Shown here piece after piece: positions 1 to 11,111 of a DNA stretch of 64,000 nt. The translations under genes were made by a program, and so were the position numbers. Under the pieces are notes generated by a model. That model was not told the DNA's origin. It was given only the letters and a program-made list of their open reading frames with translations, and ran no database searches. Origin of the DNA: Liolophura sinensis (Eukaryota > Mollusca > Polyplacophora > Chitonida > Chitonidae); contig NC_088300.1 in NCBI RefSeq assembly GCF_032854445.1, positions 63,898,984 to 63,962,983 of the forward strand, in the 5' to 3' direction. The first letter of the stretch is position 1. Each line of letters starts with the position of its first letter.

Positions 1-254
1 CGTTCTTACAATTATTATTATTGTTGTTGTTGTAAACTAAAATATTAACACGTTCCTGGAACTGATTGACAGCTATAAATGAAAGGATCATTCTGGTAAC
101 TTCATGTGTGAGCGAATACAGCATAAGTGCATAATGAATACAGATACAGGATTTCTTGGTTTGGTATCAATGATCCAATGCCTGATATCCTTATTTTATT
201 GTGAAATACTGTAAGAGAAATATCTCCATTGAGTGTTTATTTTTTCTTTTTCAG

Positions 255-458
255 TTACTATGTGAGGAGCCAGACAGCCACAGCTAGTGACTTCAGAAAT
301 CCTGCAATATTGGACAGTCTACAGGGGCAGATAACTCTGGCTCAATCAATCATTAACTCGACTTCACCTGGTGGTAAACGTCTCTGGCTTGGGGAGGCAG
401 GCTCATCATCAGGAGGAGGGGCTCCCCTTCTCTCCAACAGATATATAGCAGGCTTCAT
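255..458 (+). CDS. HPSE: Heparanase exon with catalytic nucleophile
   Basis: The acceptor is a T-rich tract ending TTTTTCAG at 254, and the donor is AT|GTAAGC at 459. The first base completes a codon begun in the missing exon, and the last two bases (AT) are completed to ATG by the next exon. The translation starts YYVRSQTATASDF and contains WLGEAGSS, the nucleophile motif. Confidence 0.9.
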
Positions 459-3400
459 GTAAGCAAGAGCCATATACTGATCAACCTGTATATCTGATTG
501 TACTGATGTCCAATGTACCCTTATTCTTCAACCTTTTCAACCACCTCTGTAAACAATATTTTGAAGCATTCTAACGGAACCATGGAGTGCGGAGAAATAA
601 TTTAAACTCTATATCTTTGATGACACAAATAAATCATATTAGTTATTTTCATAATAATTGCATGCATAATTTCCACTATAAAAAAACACACTTAAGTGGT
701 TGTAAAGGTTAAAGATTTATAGTATTATTTGATATGATGAGAATCAACATGAAGTGAAATGCCCTCGTCATGATGTAGAGTTGGTAAGGAAATTGTACCC
801 AATGAGTGTCAACCTTTTTTGTGATTTTCATTAGGTTTACTTCTTGAAATTGTACATGTAGAGTACAATGGAAAAAATATATAGTGAAAAATTCATGGTA
901 ATTTTGTGACAGGGATTTTTGGGAAAGTTACAGCTCATGGCATGATTTATGTAAAAGGTTATGAAAAACTGATTTATGAAATATCATAACAGTACATGCA
1001 TAGGCTTCTAATAAGATACAAACAAGTAGGAAAGTAACTTCAAGAAAAGTTTCTTAACTGATAGTTTTGATTTGGATGATGAGTACATGTATCAAAACTA
1101 GTAAAGAACTGAAAATAACATATACTCTTTTGCTTATATTTTGTCTGTCTTGGAAATGGCATAACGTTAATGTCAAATGCTGATAATTATTAGTGTGTTA
1201 TTTTGCATTTGAATTCCTCCTCTCTTTTTTTGATATTAGTTGGTTACTTTTTAATGGTACATCTTCATATGTTCTGTTCTGCAGCTGGTTTCCTCTCCAG
1301 AATGCCTGCACAGTATCCATTGAATGACCGTGTGTTTCCTCCTGGCTCTGCCCAGTTTCCTATCAGGATAATTGTGGCTGTTGTTGTATAAGAAACATTC
1401 TTGTGTCTGAAGTAAAACACATATGAAATAAATCAGTCAATGGTCCGTTTTTTTTTCTTGCAGGTGGCTGGACAGATTGGGATTGTCAGCAGTCAGTGGG
1501 GTAGATGTGGTGATCAGACAGTCTTTCTACAAGGGCAACTATGCAATGATAGACTGTCTGGACTATACACCTTTCCCGGTAAGTAGTCTGACCTCCAGTA
1601 CAACTGGGGGAACTATGCAATGATAGACCGTCTGGACTATACACCTTTCCCGGTAAGTAGTCTGACCTCCAGTACAACTGGGGGAACTATGCAATGATAG
1701 ACCGTCTGGACTATACACCTTTCCCGGTAAGTAGTCTGACCTCCAGTACAACGAGGGGAACTATGCAATGATAGACCGTCAGGACTATACACCTTTCCCA
1801 GTAAGTAGTCTGACCTCCAGTACGACTGGGGGAACTATGCAATGATAGACCGCCTGGACTATACGCCTTTCCCAGTAAGTAGTCTGACCTCCAGTACAAG
1901 TGGGGGAACTATGCAATGATAGACCATCTGGACTATACGCCTTTCCCAGTAAGTAGTCTGACCTCCAGTACAAGTGGGGGAACTATGCAATGATAGACCA
2001 TCTGGACTATACACCATTCCCAGTAAGTAGTCTGATCTCTTGTGCAACTGGGGGAACTATGGAATGATAGACCTTGTGGACTTTACACTGTTCCCAGTAA
2101 GTAGTCTTTTCTATGATGTTGGCTAGCTCTCTCGCTGAAGGTTGGGTTTGCCAGGTGCTTGCTGAAGGACAGTAATCTATTTCAGTTACAAAATAGTTTC
2201 CTCCACCAATAAATATGCATGACATCCATTACTGTAATTCTTAATCAACCGTATTGCATGTTTGTAAGCTTCTGATATATTCTTCGTTTAACAGCGCAGT
2301 GCATTGACCTCACCAAAGTGGTCACTGTGAGTTCAAGTTCATATTATGCTGGCTTCTTCTCTGAAGGTCTGCCGGCATCTTGTGGATGGTAGTGGGTTTC
2401 CCTAGCGTACTGCCCGGTTTCCTCCCAGCATAATGCAGGCCGCTGTACGTCGCAAACACCAGTAAAATAAATAGATAAATAAGTCCATGCACAGCCATTA
2501 AATATAAGGCTTTATTTGTAGGACTATTGGTTGACATTACTGTACAAGAGACTTGTGGGTACACGAGTCCTTGAAGTGACTAGAAGCTCATTGGATAATC
2601 ACCTCCGAGTGTATGGTCATTGTACACGCACAGGGGACAGGTAAGATGTTTTCATCCAAACACTGCACTATTGTTAAAACAACAAAGGCTGTGCACAAGA
2701 ACAGGTAAACGTTATGTAATCAACAGTGTAAACCTGAAATCTTTATTTCACTATGAAAAAAAATACATTCATAATGTTAACAATGATCAGATGAGTTTGG
2801 TTTGAGAGCAAACAGTCATTTTACAGCCTAGCTGACCAAAAAATTGTTCAAGTACAGGATTTGTGCTCCTGCCTATCTTTAAACAAAGTGGCCTCCATTT
2901 CCTTGTATGCCTTTTCTAAAACTAACACTGTATGGTGTTAATAGTCTACGTTTTTCCCCAAGCTGGACAGCATCGTGAATGACAGTGCTTAAGATTACTG
3001 CCTCTGTCACATTGACATGTCACACCAAGCCATCAAATAATAACTAAATTTTCAACTAGTGGCAGTAAAAGAAATACATAAATGATTAAAGGAATGATTG
3101 AGGTTTAATGCTGCATTGGCAACTGAATATTTTATCAGTATTATGCAGGCAAATGATTTAATGAAACACACTCAAGACATAATTAAACATGAGTTAAAAA
3201 CAGGAGAATTATAACACTAAATATACATGTACTTGTGTTTCACTCATGTTGGGTTTTTGACAGCCAGTTAAGAAATTTAACATAACTGTTACGTTTTCCA
3301 GGTCCAAGTACCATGCAGGGGCAGTAACTCTGTACATCCTGAACTTGTGGGCTGTAGATGTGGAAGTGAAACTTCCCCAGTTCAGTGAGACTGATCTCCA

Positions 3401-4063
3401 TCTGTATCTCCTCACACCAGATGGACCTTCAGGTTTACATTCCAGGTACAATTGCCAAATGAAGAGCTATTCTCCCAGATGTGGGGCCTAGTTTCATGGC
3501 ATAAATGCCTGCCGAAAGAGGGTTTAAACATTTATCACAACATTTACAAGGCATTATTGACGTTTTTTTAACAGATTATAATTTTAGACATGAAATCAAT
3601 TAAGTAGTTATACTGTTGAATCAGCTGAGTATGTGGAAGTTGTGGAGATGGATCTTTTCTGTAAATAAAAGTGTACAGATTATTTTATTTCTGTTTTTTT
3701 TTTCTTCTTCAATTTGTTTTTAATTTTTTATATTTTTTTTTATTTCAAGGTGTTAACAGCCTCAGTTTATATTGCTGACATATGCCATTTGTTTGTAAAT
3801 TCTTATATTGAGCTTTTCAAGTGGGGGAGAATTACAGCTCCAGTCCCTTTTCTTATGTAAACTGTTGTAAAACTGTTTCCATGATGTTTATCTGGTATTT
3901 CAGAAACGTGAGACTGAATGGACAGGTACTGGAGATGCTCAGTGACAGTGAACTACCCAGGTTAGAGCCTCAGACGTGGCCTGCTGGAAATCCTGTACAC
4001 ATGGAAGCCTTGACATTTGGTTTTGTGGTTATACCTGATGCAAATGTAACTGTTTGCATGTGA
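255..4063 (+). CDS. HPSE: Heparanase (GH79 endo-beta-glucuronidase), 3' five exons; 5' part lies outside the window
   Basis: Five exons join in phase: 255-458, 1464-1578, 2522-2640, 3302-3445 and 3904-4063, with TGA at 4061-4063. They encode about 246 residues, matching the C-terminal 45% of vertebrate heparanase. The exon at 255 carries WLGEAGSSSGGGAPLLS; in the family the Glu after WLG is the catalytic nucleophile (Glu343 in the human enzyme), so the active-site base of this half is intact. The following exons continue with GFM-WLDRLGL, then DYWLTLLYKRLVGTRVL, which are family blocks, and then the C-terminal beta-sandwich ending VVIPDANVTVCM. Family knowledge: the enzyme cleaves heparan sulfate chains in lysosomes and extracellular matrix. 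The signal peptide, the proton-donor Glu and any linker processing site would be upstream of base 1. Junctions are GT-AG. A heparanase-2 type paralog is less likely because the nucleophile is kept. Confidence 0.9.
459..1463. other. Heparanase intron
   Basis: AT-rich intron. It holds one family A MITE (524-716). I see nothing else in the remainder. Confidence 0.8.
524..716. mobile_element. MITE family A copy 1 (TTCTTCAACCTTTTC inverted repeats)
   Basis: Left end TTCTTCAACCTTTTCAACCA at 524 is inverted at the right end GTGGTTGTAAAGGTTAAAGA near 697-716. The interior is about 70% alike to 4305-4514 by eye. It lies inside a heparanase intron and has no coding capacity. Confidence 0.7.
1464..1578 (+). 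CDS. HPSE: Heparanase exon WLDRLGLS...YTPFP, source of a tandem array
   Basis: The acceptor is TTTCTTGCAG at 1463. One base plus 38 codons read WLDRLGLSAVSGVDVVIRQS and continue to YTPFP, matching the heparanase block that ends just before DYW. I place the donor at 1579 (CCCG|GTAAGT) because codon phase then joins the exon at 2522. Seven further copies of the same donor lie downstream at exact 74-bp steps. Reading through to the second one meets a TGA, so only the first keeps the frame. Confidence 0.88.
1533..2110 (+). repeat. 74-bp minisatellite made of exon end plus splice donor
   Basis: Eight GTAAGTAG donor motifs stand at 1579, 1653, 1727, 1801, 1875, 1949, 2023 and 2097, exactly 74 bp apart. 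Each unit holds roughly the last 45 bases of the heparanase exon (ACTATGCAATGATAGACC...) and the first 28 bases of its intron. The most distal copies differ most, and copies from 1801 on have CCCA instead of CCCG before the GT. Open frames on the minus strand across the array are artefacts of the repeat. Confidence 0.95.
2294..2482 (+). mobile_element. SINE-1 partial copy in heparanase intron
   Basis: It contains CACTGTGAGTTCAAGTTC (B-box region), the central TTTCCTCCCAGCATAATG motif and a tail with AAACACCAGTAAAATAAATA. The A-box half of the head is missing and the body is diverged. Confidence 0.75.
2522..2640 (+). CDS. HPSE: Heparanase exon DYWLTLLYKRLVGTRVL
   Basis: The acceptor is TTTATTTGTAG at 2521 and the donor is GACAG|GTAAGA at 2641. 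It begins exactly on a codon boundary and ends two bases into an Arg codon. The DYWL..L..RLVG..VL block is a hallmark of the family. Confidence 0.9.
2641..3903. other. Heparanase last two introns (2641-3301, 3446-3903)
   Basis: These introns flank the exon at 3302-3445. They are AT-rich with a T-rich tract near 3690-3745. I saw no repeat family or exon in them. Confidence 0.75.
3302..3445 (+). CDS. HPSE: Heparanase exon, C-terminal beta-sandwich
   Basis: The acceptor is ACGTTTTCCAG at 3301 and the donor is TTCCAG|GTACAA at 3446. It reads SKYHAGAVTLYILNLWAVDV and onward, aligning with the family segment that contains LTLYAINL. It ends two bases into an Arg codon. Confidence 0.88.
3904..4063 (+). 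CDS. HPSE: Heparanase terminal coding exon
   Basis: The acceptor is GGTATTTCAG at 3903. It reads NVRLNGQVLEML and onward to VTVCM and then TGA, resembling the vertebrate C-terminus (LNG..L.M; F.VI..A.V..C). No clear AATAAA follows within about 1 kb, so the 3'UTR end is not defined. Confidence 0.88.
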
Positions 4064-4304
4064 CATGTCATCATGAATTGTAGAATGTATGCATTGATGC
4101 TAAATGTTCAGTGGCATTTACTGATAAGGGTGGTGAAGTTTGCTTAGTTTTGATGGTGCTTTGCCTACTTTGATAGTAAGCCATTAGATGCTTCTCTCTG
4201 GCTTTAACTCCATGTTGGTATTTCACAGCTTACTGTATAAAAATATTCAGCCACCTTGTTGTTTTTGTTTATTGTGAAAATTATCTTTTACCCTAATTCA
4301 CCTT

Positions 4305-4514
4305 TTACCTTCCACCTTTTCAACCACCACTACTACAGATATTTTGAAATATTCTGAGAGAACTACAGGGTGTAGAGAAATAATCTGCACAGGTTTGTGA
4401 AGCTTGCATCTTTAGTGACAAAAAGAAATCATTTTTGGTGCCATTTTCATAATAATTGTATGCATAAATTCCACTTAATAAGATGCTTTATTGGTTGAAA
4501 AGGTTAAAGATTTA
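4305..4514. mobile_element. MITE family A copy 2
   Basis: Left end CCACCTTTTCAACCACC and right end TTGGTTGAAAAGGTTAAAGA are inverted relatives. Interior phrases such as CATAATAATTGTATGCATAA match the copy at 524. It lies just after the heparanase stop codon. Confidence 0.7.
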
Positions 4515-4544
4515 CAGTATTAAACAGATATCTGTGTTGTTGAC

Positions 4545-4912
4545 CGGCCCTGATAGCTAAGCTGGTAGAGTGTCGGCTTTGGGGTGCAGTAGATCCAGGG
4601 TCAGTCCTGGATCAGGTCACACCTAAAATCTTAAATGAGGAAGTTGAAGCTTCTTTGCTTGGCATTCAGCATTAAGGGGATAGTGCAACAACTGATTGAC
4701 CCGTATCAGTAGAATGCCTCTTGTGGGGTGGCTTCCTTACCTTTGTTAAGTTGTTTCAGTGAAGCAGCAATAGATAAAAGAGCAGTGGACAGGGACAGTT
4801 TTGCAACAGGGAGGCACATGACACGCACTCTAAGGACCCCGTCGTCTTCATATGACTGAAAAATTGTTAAGTACAACCTTAAGCACCAAGCACTCACTTA
4901 ATCTGTGTTGTT
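4545..4912 (+). mobile_element. SINE-2 (tRNA-headed, about 360 bp), copy 1
   Basis: The head CTGATAGCTAAGCTGGTAGA resembles an A box and is followed by GGTCAGTCCTGG. The body matches 14461-14805 over most of its length (CACACCTAA, GGGGATAGTGCAAC, TGACCC-TATCAGTA, AGATAAAAGAGC, GGAGGCACAT). It ends near AGCACCAAGCACTCACT. It is unlike SINE-1. Confidence 0.7.
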
Positions 4913-4925
4913 GATAATTGATTGT

Positions 4926-5095
4926 CATTCATTACTGGATCATGGCCTAGGTTAAGGGGCTCATTGGGTTTCTCCTGGAAAAAGCTGATGGTTTTTGCCA
5001 GGTGCTCTAGTTTCCTCCACCCATAAACCTGACAGCTGTTTTACAAATTTATTTTTAGAGCATTAAACACCAATCAAATATACATATAAATAAAT
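4926..5095 (+). mobile_element. SINE-1-related 3' fragment
   Basis: It contains TTGCCAGGTGCTCTAG, TTTCCTCCACCCATAA and ATTAAACACCAATCAAATA, similar to the 3' end of SINE-1 but with a different body. It sits directly after SINE-2. Related phrases occur near 2117-2225, 22242-22340, 23690-23770 and 25725-25845. Confidence 0.4.
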
Positions 5096-5450
5096 CATTC
5101 ATCTGTGAGTGTTCAGAAAACTTAGATTTAATTTGCCAGTGTATCAGCTGTATAAATTAACATTCATATAGTTTTTTTCTTTTGTGATATTGTGGTTTGA
5201 GCATATTTGTTTTGTGCATTTAGAGAAGTAGAAAGAAAAAAAAATGACTCCACAAAATAGTTTTCCAGTCCATGCAAGGATGAGAGCTTTTTATACATTA
5301 TGTATGCTCTTTGAGAAATATAACCTAATCATTTTCGGATTTATTATAGAATATTTGTTCTAAGTTGTGTAAAGCTTTCATTTGTTTACACATTTATTTT
5401 CCATGCATTTTGTGTATAATAACCAACTACATGTTACATAAAATTATTCT

Positions 5451-5721
5451 GGGGCCTCCGTGGCTCAGTTGGTTAGCGTGCTAGTGCAGCGTAATGACCC
5501 AGGAGTCTCACACCAATGCGGTCGCTGTGAGTTCAAGTCCAGCTCATGCTGGCTTCCTCTCCGGCTGTGCATGGGAAGGTCTGCCAGCAACCTGCGGATG
5601 GACATGGGTTCCCCCGGGCTGTGCCCGGTTTCCTCCCACCATGATGCTGGCCGCCGTCGTATAAGTGAAGTATTCTTGAGTATGGCGTAAAACACCAATC
5701 AAATAAATAAATAAATAAATA
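5451..5721 (+). mobile_element. SINE-1 full-length copy with target duplication
   Basis: The tRNA-like head has an A box (TGGCTCAGTTGG) and a B box (GAGTTCAAGTCC). A conserved centre (TTTCCTCCCACCATGATGCT) follows, then AACACCAATCAAATAAATAA and further AATA units. ATTATTCT occurs immediately before the head and again just after the tail (about 5724-5731), consistent with a target-site duplication. Open frames across it are not genes. Confidence 0.9.
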
Positions 5722-7289
5722 ACATTATTCTGATGTTTGTAAATATTTTGTAAATTGCATGTTTTTGGTAAACTTTTACTCTCATTTCTAATACTGAATC
5801 TCAGGTTTTTGGACATACTGTAATCTTATGAAGTGAATGAAAAAAAAAATACCACTACTAATAACTGACTGAGTTAGCCTACTTATCTATGTACTGTTTA
5901 GCATAAATTGCCATGGTCACACCCATGCCTTGTTGTCTTGGTGATATCTATATAATGTGCATATTGTGCAAGTGAGATAAGTCATATACAGGCTTACAAA
6001 ACTTGGCGGGATCTTACCTTTTGACTAGATAAGGTTGTGTATTCAGGTCTGTGACAAAAATTATCATAAAATGCTTGGCATGTTTTGGCTGCTGGAACAG
6101 AGATATTAGTAATGAGGAATGTCGTGTATTATGTCTAATCTTCACTTGCATATACATGTATACCCAGTAATCACAGATTTTATACATGATATCTCCTCAT
6201 TAATATGATATTGCAGACATATTTTGTACAAAGGTATGTATTTTTGTCTTGTTACATATACATCTAATAATAGACAAAATAAAACTTAAAAATTATTGCT
6301 TGTACAAAGTGCCTATGGCTTTATTATTTAATAATTCCTCATCTGATGAGAATGCTACAGATAGTAATTCTGCCTGTATACACAGTCTTGAATGGAGTAA
6401 GGGAGAACTGAGCAAGCCTAATAACTTCCCTGATTAATTCCTTATTTCCTTAATGAGCTGTTAGGTGAAAATTTTGGTTGAATTCATTGTTTGATATAAA
6501 CTAATGCCTCAATATATACTTGAAAGCATTGACATTCATTTGGCAATGCATAGTGTACTTTGACAAGGTCAGTTGTTGGGTAGTGATGGCGTTAATGTTG
6601 TATTGTGTGTAAATATACAAGAAATAAACATATCACATACCAGTATGTGTATTATATCTGGGAGGAACAGTCAGTTGAAACAGACTATACTGGAGATGTC
6701 TTTGCACAAGATCAATGAAATTTTTGCTGTTCTATTAGAATAGCCAAAATTAATAATCTTTCACCAAAATATCAGCCTCATCTGTGCGCAGTAGACCTAC
6801 TGTTACTGTTCAAAATTACTATGTTAATAACGTTTGTTAAATTTAACTGTGGCATGCAGGTCAATTTGTAGCTTTTTTTCAAATTTTAGATCATTTTGAC
6901 ATGATAAACACAGGTATGTGTCTGATATTTTCGGAAAGGCATTAATTTAAGCTATCCTTGGAAATGAGAGAAAATTTAATTTATGAATTTAATAAATCCA
7001 TGCCTGCTGAGCTGAGTCGTCTTGGGTAAAATTTCAACTTTTCCACATTTACTGGACAATGGGAGTCATTATTTCTTAAGTACTCAGCCGAATGTACATG
7101 TACTTATGACCCATGGTATCATATTTTGTTGAAAAATGTTACGTAACTGCAAAATGTGTGGTCTACGGATGTACGTACAAATTAAATTGAGAACGAATTA
7201 CATAGTATTAAACCATATATGGCAGTATTTTATTTTTGCTGTATTGATCGAGTTCTGACTCATGGCCATCATAGCTTTTTATGCAAGCT

Positions 7290-7324
<35 letters not shown>

Positions 7325-7368
7325 CTTTTTTTTCTGGTATGTGATGTATTGGGGAGGTAGTTGTCTCC

Positions 7369-7450
7369 CTTGTATAAGATCTCCGGCTTTGAAAACGTGT
7401 CCATCAGCAAGCGCTAAGAAGTTGTATCGAGGACAAGAATCTCACAAAAT
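7369..7450 (+). other. Possible 5'UTR exon of OAT
   Basis: The OAT start codon sits 15 bases after an acceptor at 13642, so a non-coding first exon must lie upstream. The best donor-like site seen in a less AT-rich patch is ACAAAAT|GTAAGTG at 7451. This is inference; transcripts would decide. Confidence 0.25.
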
Positions 7451-8295
7451 GTAAGTGTAATAAGCATACCTATGTTGTCTGACTGGTGCTAGATGTTATT
7501 ACGGGAAAGATGCTGTGATCTTTTCAAATTATTGTTTGTGTTAAAAACGCAAGCAGTGTCTGTTAATTTTAAACTGTAAGAAAAAATGCGATGCTGCCCG
7601 CGTGTCGGTAAATAAATAACCCATATTGACTGTCCATTGTGATTGTCAGCGTGTCAGTTGTCAGCGCTTACTGACTGAGCATAAAAAACAGGCTGGTGGG
7701 GTATACATTACATTTGCGAAGAACGTTACAGTCATGAGGGGCTTTTGTCAACAGTGACATATTGTTCAGTTCCATTCGCCGCTTGAATAAAAAAATCGGT
7801 CATGATATTCTACGTTTTCTACGACCTGAAATGGTGTTAATATTGGAGCATGTGCATGTATAGCACTATAAATCTAGGCTTATATATAGGATAATCAAGA
7901 GTTAAATGTACCTATGTTCACAACTTAATATGTGCGTACATGTACTTCTACTAGCCCTGTAGGTCTGCAGTTCAAATCACTTAATTGTATAAAGCACTTC
8001 ACTTGGAGAAACCATAAACATATACCGTACATACAGTAATTACTGTTGATAGTGAGCTGTTATGGTATTTCAGGGTTACAGATATGTACAACACAAAATA
8101 GGGATGGCCAATTTCCACATGCCTTGGTGGGACTACTGGTACATTAACTGTATGGTTTAGTGTCTTACACTGACTTACAATAAATTTAGAATCTAGGTTG
8201 CTCCAGTGATCACAGTTTAAAGATAAGGTAAAAAAATAACTGAAAGTGAGAAATGCTTGAATTAAGAAACAGAATGTATGCATAGGGTTTTTACA

Positions 8296-8420
8296 CGAAT
8301 AGTAGTGGGTTTCCCTTGTGGTCTGCTGGGGTTCCTCCCACCGTAAGGCTGGCAGCCATCGTATAAGTGAAATATTCTTGAGTATGGCGTTGGACACAAA
8401 TCGAATAAGTGAATAAATTA
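8296..8420 (+). mobile_element. SINE-1 3' fragment
   Basis: It matches the second half of SINE-1 from GTGGGTTTCCCTTG through TTCCTCCCACCGTAAGGCT and ATATTCTTGAGTATGGCGT to a short AATA-like tail. The tRNA-like head is absent, as in a 5'-truncated insertion. Confidence 0.8.
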
Positions 8421-8591
8421 GAACTTACATCATTAATCAGTATGTAAAGTCAAAAAAATTACAGGGACCTTTTGAGCCGGGTGATACAGTACTAAAGTAT
8501 GCTGCTCGGATTTTCTCCTGTCATCAATACCAATATAATCTCTGTAATCAATGTCCGCATGTTTGAACTATAAAAATGGGCCTAATTTTCA

Positions 8592-8592
8592 C

Positions 8593-8663
<71 letters not shown>
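8592..8663. repeat. (ACAT)n then (AT)n microsatellite
   Basis: A short ACAT run passes into about 30 uninterrupted AT pairs. Confidence 0.95.
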
Positions 8664-8668
<5 letters not shown>

Positions 8669-8908
8669 CTGTTGACCTGGCCCCTACATGTTTTGGATGA
8701 TTCTGTCAAGACAGATGTCTATAGCCCCTGTACCCAACTGAACATGTACATGTAGGCTTACATGTAATTTCATTTCCACAAATGACATGCATGGAAGCTA
8801 AATCCACCCATGTTAAACTGGGTCCTATGGCTCTTAGAATCTCCAGCTGGGGTAAAAGAGGGTAACATGTGGGACAATCTATTGTTCTCCTACACATGGG
8901 CAGTAATG

Positions 8909-8937
8909 GGGGGGGGGATTTTTTTTTTTTTTTTTTT
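8909..8937. repeat. G10 then T-tract
   Basis: A run of about ten G is followed by AT and then about seventeen T. Confidence 0.85.
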
Positions 8938-9307
8938 GCATATTTCTTCGCTCACAAGTTTCAATTGCAAAGTAATTTTTGTACTGTTAGATAGGCTTAT
9001 TATGTTGGTTCCTCAAAAAAAATATATAAAACATTAAGTCCATATGTCAAATTGTTTGTTTTTATTCACAAATTTCTTACTTTTTCCGTGTTTATCTCAT
9101 GCTGATTTTACCTGTGGTACATGTGTTTGAGGGAGTACATTTGCACATAGAAACACTTGACCCATGCACAAACATTAAAAAATATTCATGTACCATGGGC
9201 AACCACCACAGCATTCTGTCCATTATACATTTTAGGCATTTCCAGATTGTTTTTATTTCATCGAATGTGATGCACATTTCCTCATATAAACATATAAGCG
9301 TGTACTG

Positions 9308-9519
9308 TAATTCTTCAACCTTTTCGTATGATTACAAGGTGTCTATTCAAGCATATTCTGAAGGCATTTTTTCTGTGTAGACTGATAAAATTATGCTTTT
9401 TGTAAAGCCCTGAAATTGGTAAATCCAACCAGTGTAGTTTTGTCTCCAAAATCAAATTTAAAATGTGCTTAAATTTCACCGAAAGTTGTTCTTTTATATA
9501 GCGTAAGGTTGAAGAATTA
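9308..9519. mobile_element. MITE family A copy 3
   Basis: Terminal inverted repeats are a perfect 15 bases: TAATTCTTCAACCTT at 9308-9322 and its complement at 9505-9519. The element is 212 bp. The interior is more diverged from the other two copies, but the ends are the same. Confidence 0.7.
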
Positions 9520-10406
9520 GGCTATATGTATGTGTACATGTGTACTATACATTGATACTTGTTTTGTTTTCTTTTAATATTTAAATTGGATATTATAAAA
9601 ATATGAAAGGACATATTCTTCTTGCATAATTAGGAACCCGTTTTTTTTTTAAATTAATCATCAGACTTTTTATCTGCAAACTGGCATATATGCAAAACTA
9701 AAACTCATGATAGGTTTAAAACACTATATCTGTGCAGTTATGCCATTTTATAACAGAGACTTCTGTGAGTTCCAAGTCTGTCTGCAGTGTTTGCCCACAA
9801 AAGAACCGTAACGTATTATATTGTCAACCATGTTTAGGTGGTGTTAACATAGACTTGTATATATACATGACATAAGAGTATTGCATAGGAAACCTGTGAA
9901 GCTATACTGTTACATACATAATGTTCACAGCCTAATTCTTCTAATTTTTAGGACAGATATTAGTAGTGTTGAAAGTGGAAGATTACATTTCTTTACTGGC
10001 CTAATGGGAAAGTAAAGGTATGAATATGTTTTTGATTTAATGGTCTAACCAGGTGACAAAAAAGAAACTCAATATTTTTGCTACAATTATATATATTGGC
10101 TAAAATGAACAGACCAGGTGTCCCAAAAGTTAGAAGAAATAGGGTAGCTAGAATTACATATATAGCAAGACACACATCCATCCGTCCGACACGATGCAAG
10201 CTAGCCAATGCCAGGCCAAGGACATATTTATCACAGTTTAACTTGTCATAAGTATATGAGGTTACCATTACAGTACCGGTAGCCTATTGTCTACAGTTGC
10301 CATAGTGCATTTTATAGCTTGATAAGCAGTATTTTGAAATTGAGTCAACATGTACATGAAATACTGTTAACATGCATATGAAGTACAATACAGGCCACTG
10401 CTAACT

Positions 10407-10990
10407 TTAAAGGAGAAGAAAACTTAAAAACATGACACTATAGGCTGAAAAGAGCACATTTTTTTCTATTTGGTGGTGCCTGCTGCATCATTTTGCGATT
10501 TTTCCTTGCCATACATGTAAAGCCTGAAAACGGCAAAGCTGGCATAAATCGCTGAGTCCATCGCGTCCTCCATCTTTGACACCCTGTAATTTATGTTAGA
10601 GATGTGTTGCCTCTCAGCCAGTGAGAGTCGTTAAAACTGCTGGCTTGTTCGTGCAATCTTGAAACCTACGTCCAACATTCCGGTTTCCCAATCGTCAAGC
10701 GGAAAACGAACTGTACTGTTCGCTACCTTCTGGGAAGAAGAGTTCCATCGGAAATGTACGAACTGCACTTTGGCAGTTACCAACTGGCAATTCTCCCCCT
10801 AACACAGAAGACTTCAGGACTAGTTCTTAGGCAAAATGGAGTCACCCACAGTAGATTTTGGCGCTGATTTATTTATAATTTATTAACTTGAGGTACATAT
10901 TAGAATTTTCTTTAATCGCATGCACCTGCGAGGAAATGCATACTCTTTTCAATGGTATTTGATTGATATTTAAATTTTCTTCTCCTTTAA
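10407..10990. mobile_element. TTAA-flanked MITE (family B) copy 1
   Basis: Left end TTAAAGGAGAAGAAAACTTA at 10407 is inverted at the right end (10970-10990), 20 of 21 bases matching. TTAA at both outer edges fits a piggyBac-type target duplication followed by AGGAGAAG termini. The 584-bp interior has no long reading frame, so the element is non-autonomous. Confidence 0.75.
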
Positions 10991-11065
10991 CATACTGCGT
11001 GGATATTCTTACTATTGTTCTGTCTCAGACTTGATCAGACTGTTGGGTCATCTTGGTCAGATTAT

Positions 11066-11111
11066 ATTTATTTATTTATTTGATTGTTGTTTTACAGCGT
11101 ACATGGGAATA
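11066..11111 (-). mobile_element. SINE-1 tail fragment, reversed
   Basis: TATTTATTTATTTGATTGTT followed by GTTTTACAGCGTAC is the complement of the SINE-1 3' end. Only about 45 bases remain. Confidence 0.6.

Larger units (their letters stand above)
4064..7368. other. Intergenic, heparanase to OAT
   Basis: It holds MITE A2, SINE-2, a SINE fragment and one full SINE-1. The stretch 5722-7290 is AT-rich and I see no exon, RNA gene or repeat in it. A 29-base T tract lies at 7294-7322. Confidence 0.7.

Noticed and set aside
1486-2225. Minus-strand frames over the heparanase donor array
   Set aside because: Repeat artefact opposite a confirmed heparanase exon.
5460-5816. Open frames on both strands over SINE copies (also at 14953, 15787 antisense style, 32341, 54967, 57888)
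   Set aside because: They are translations of the SINE consensus in various frames.
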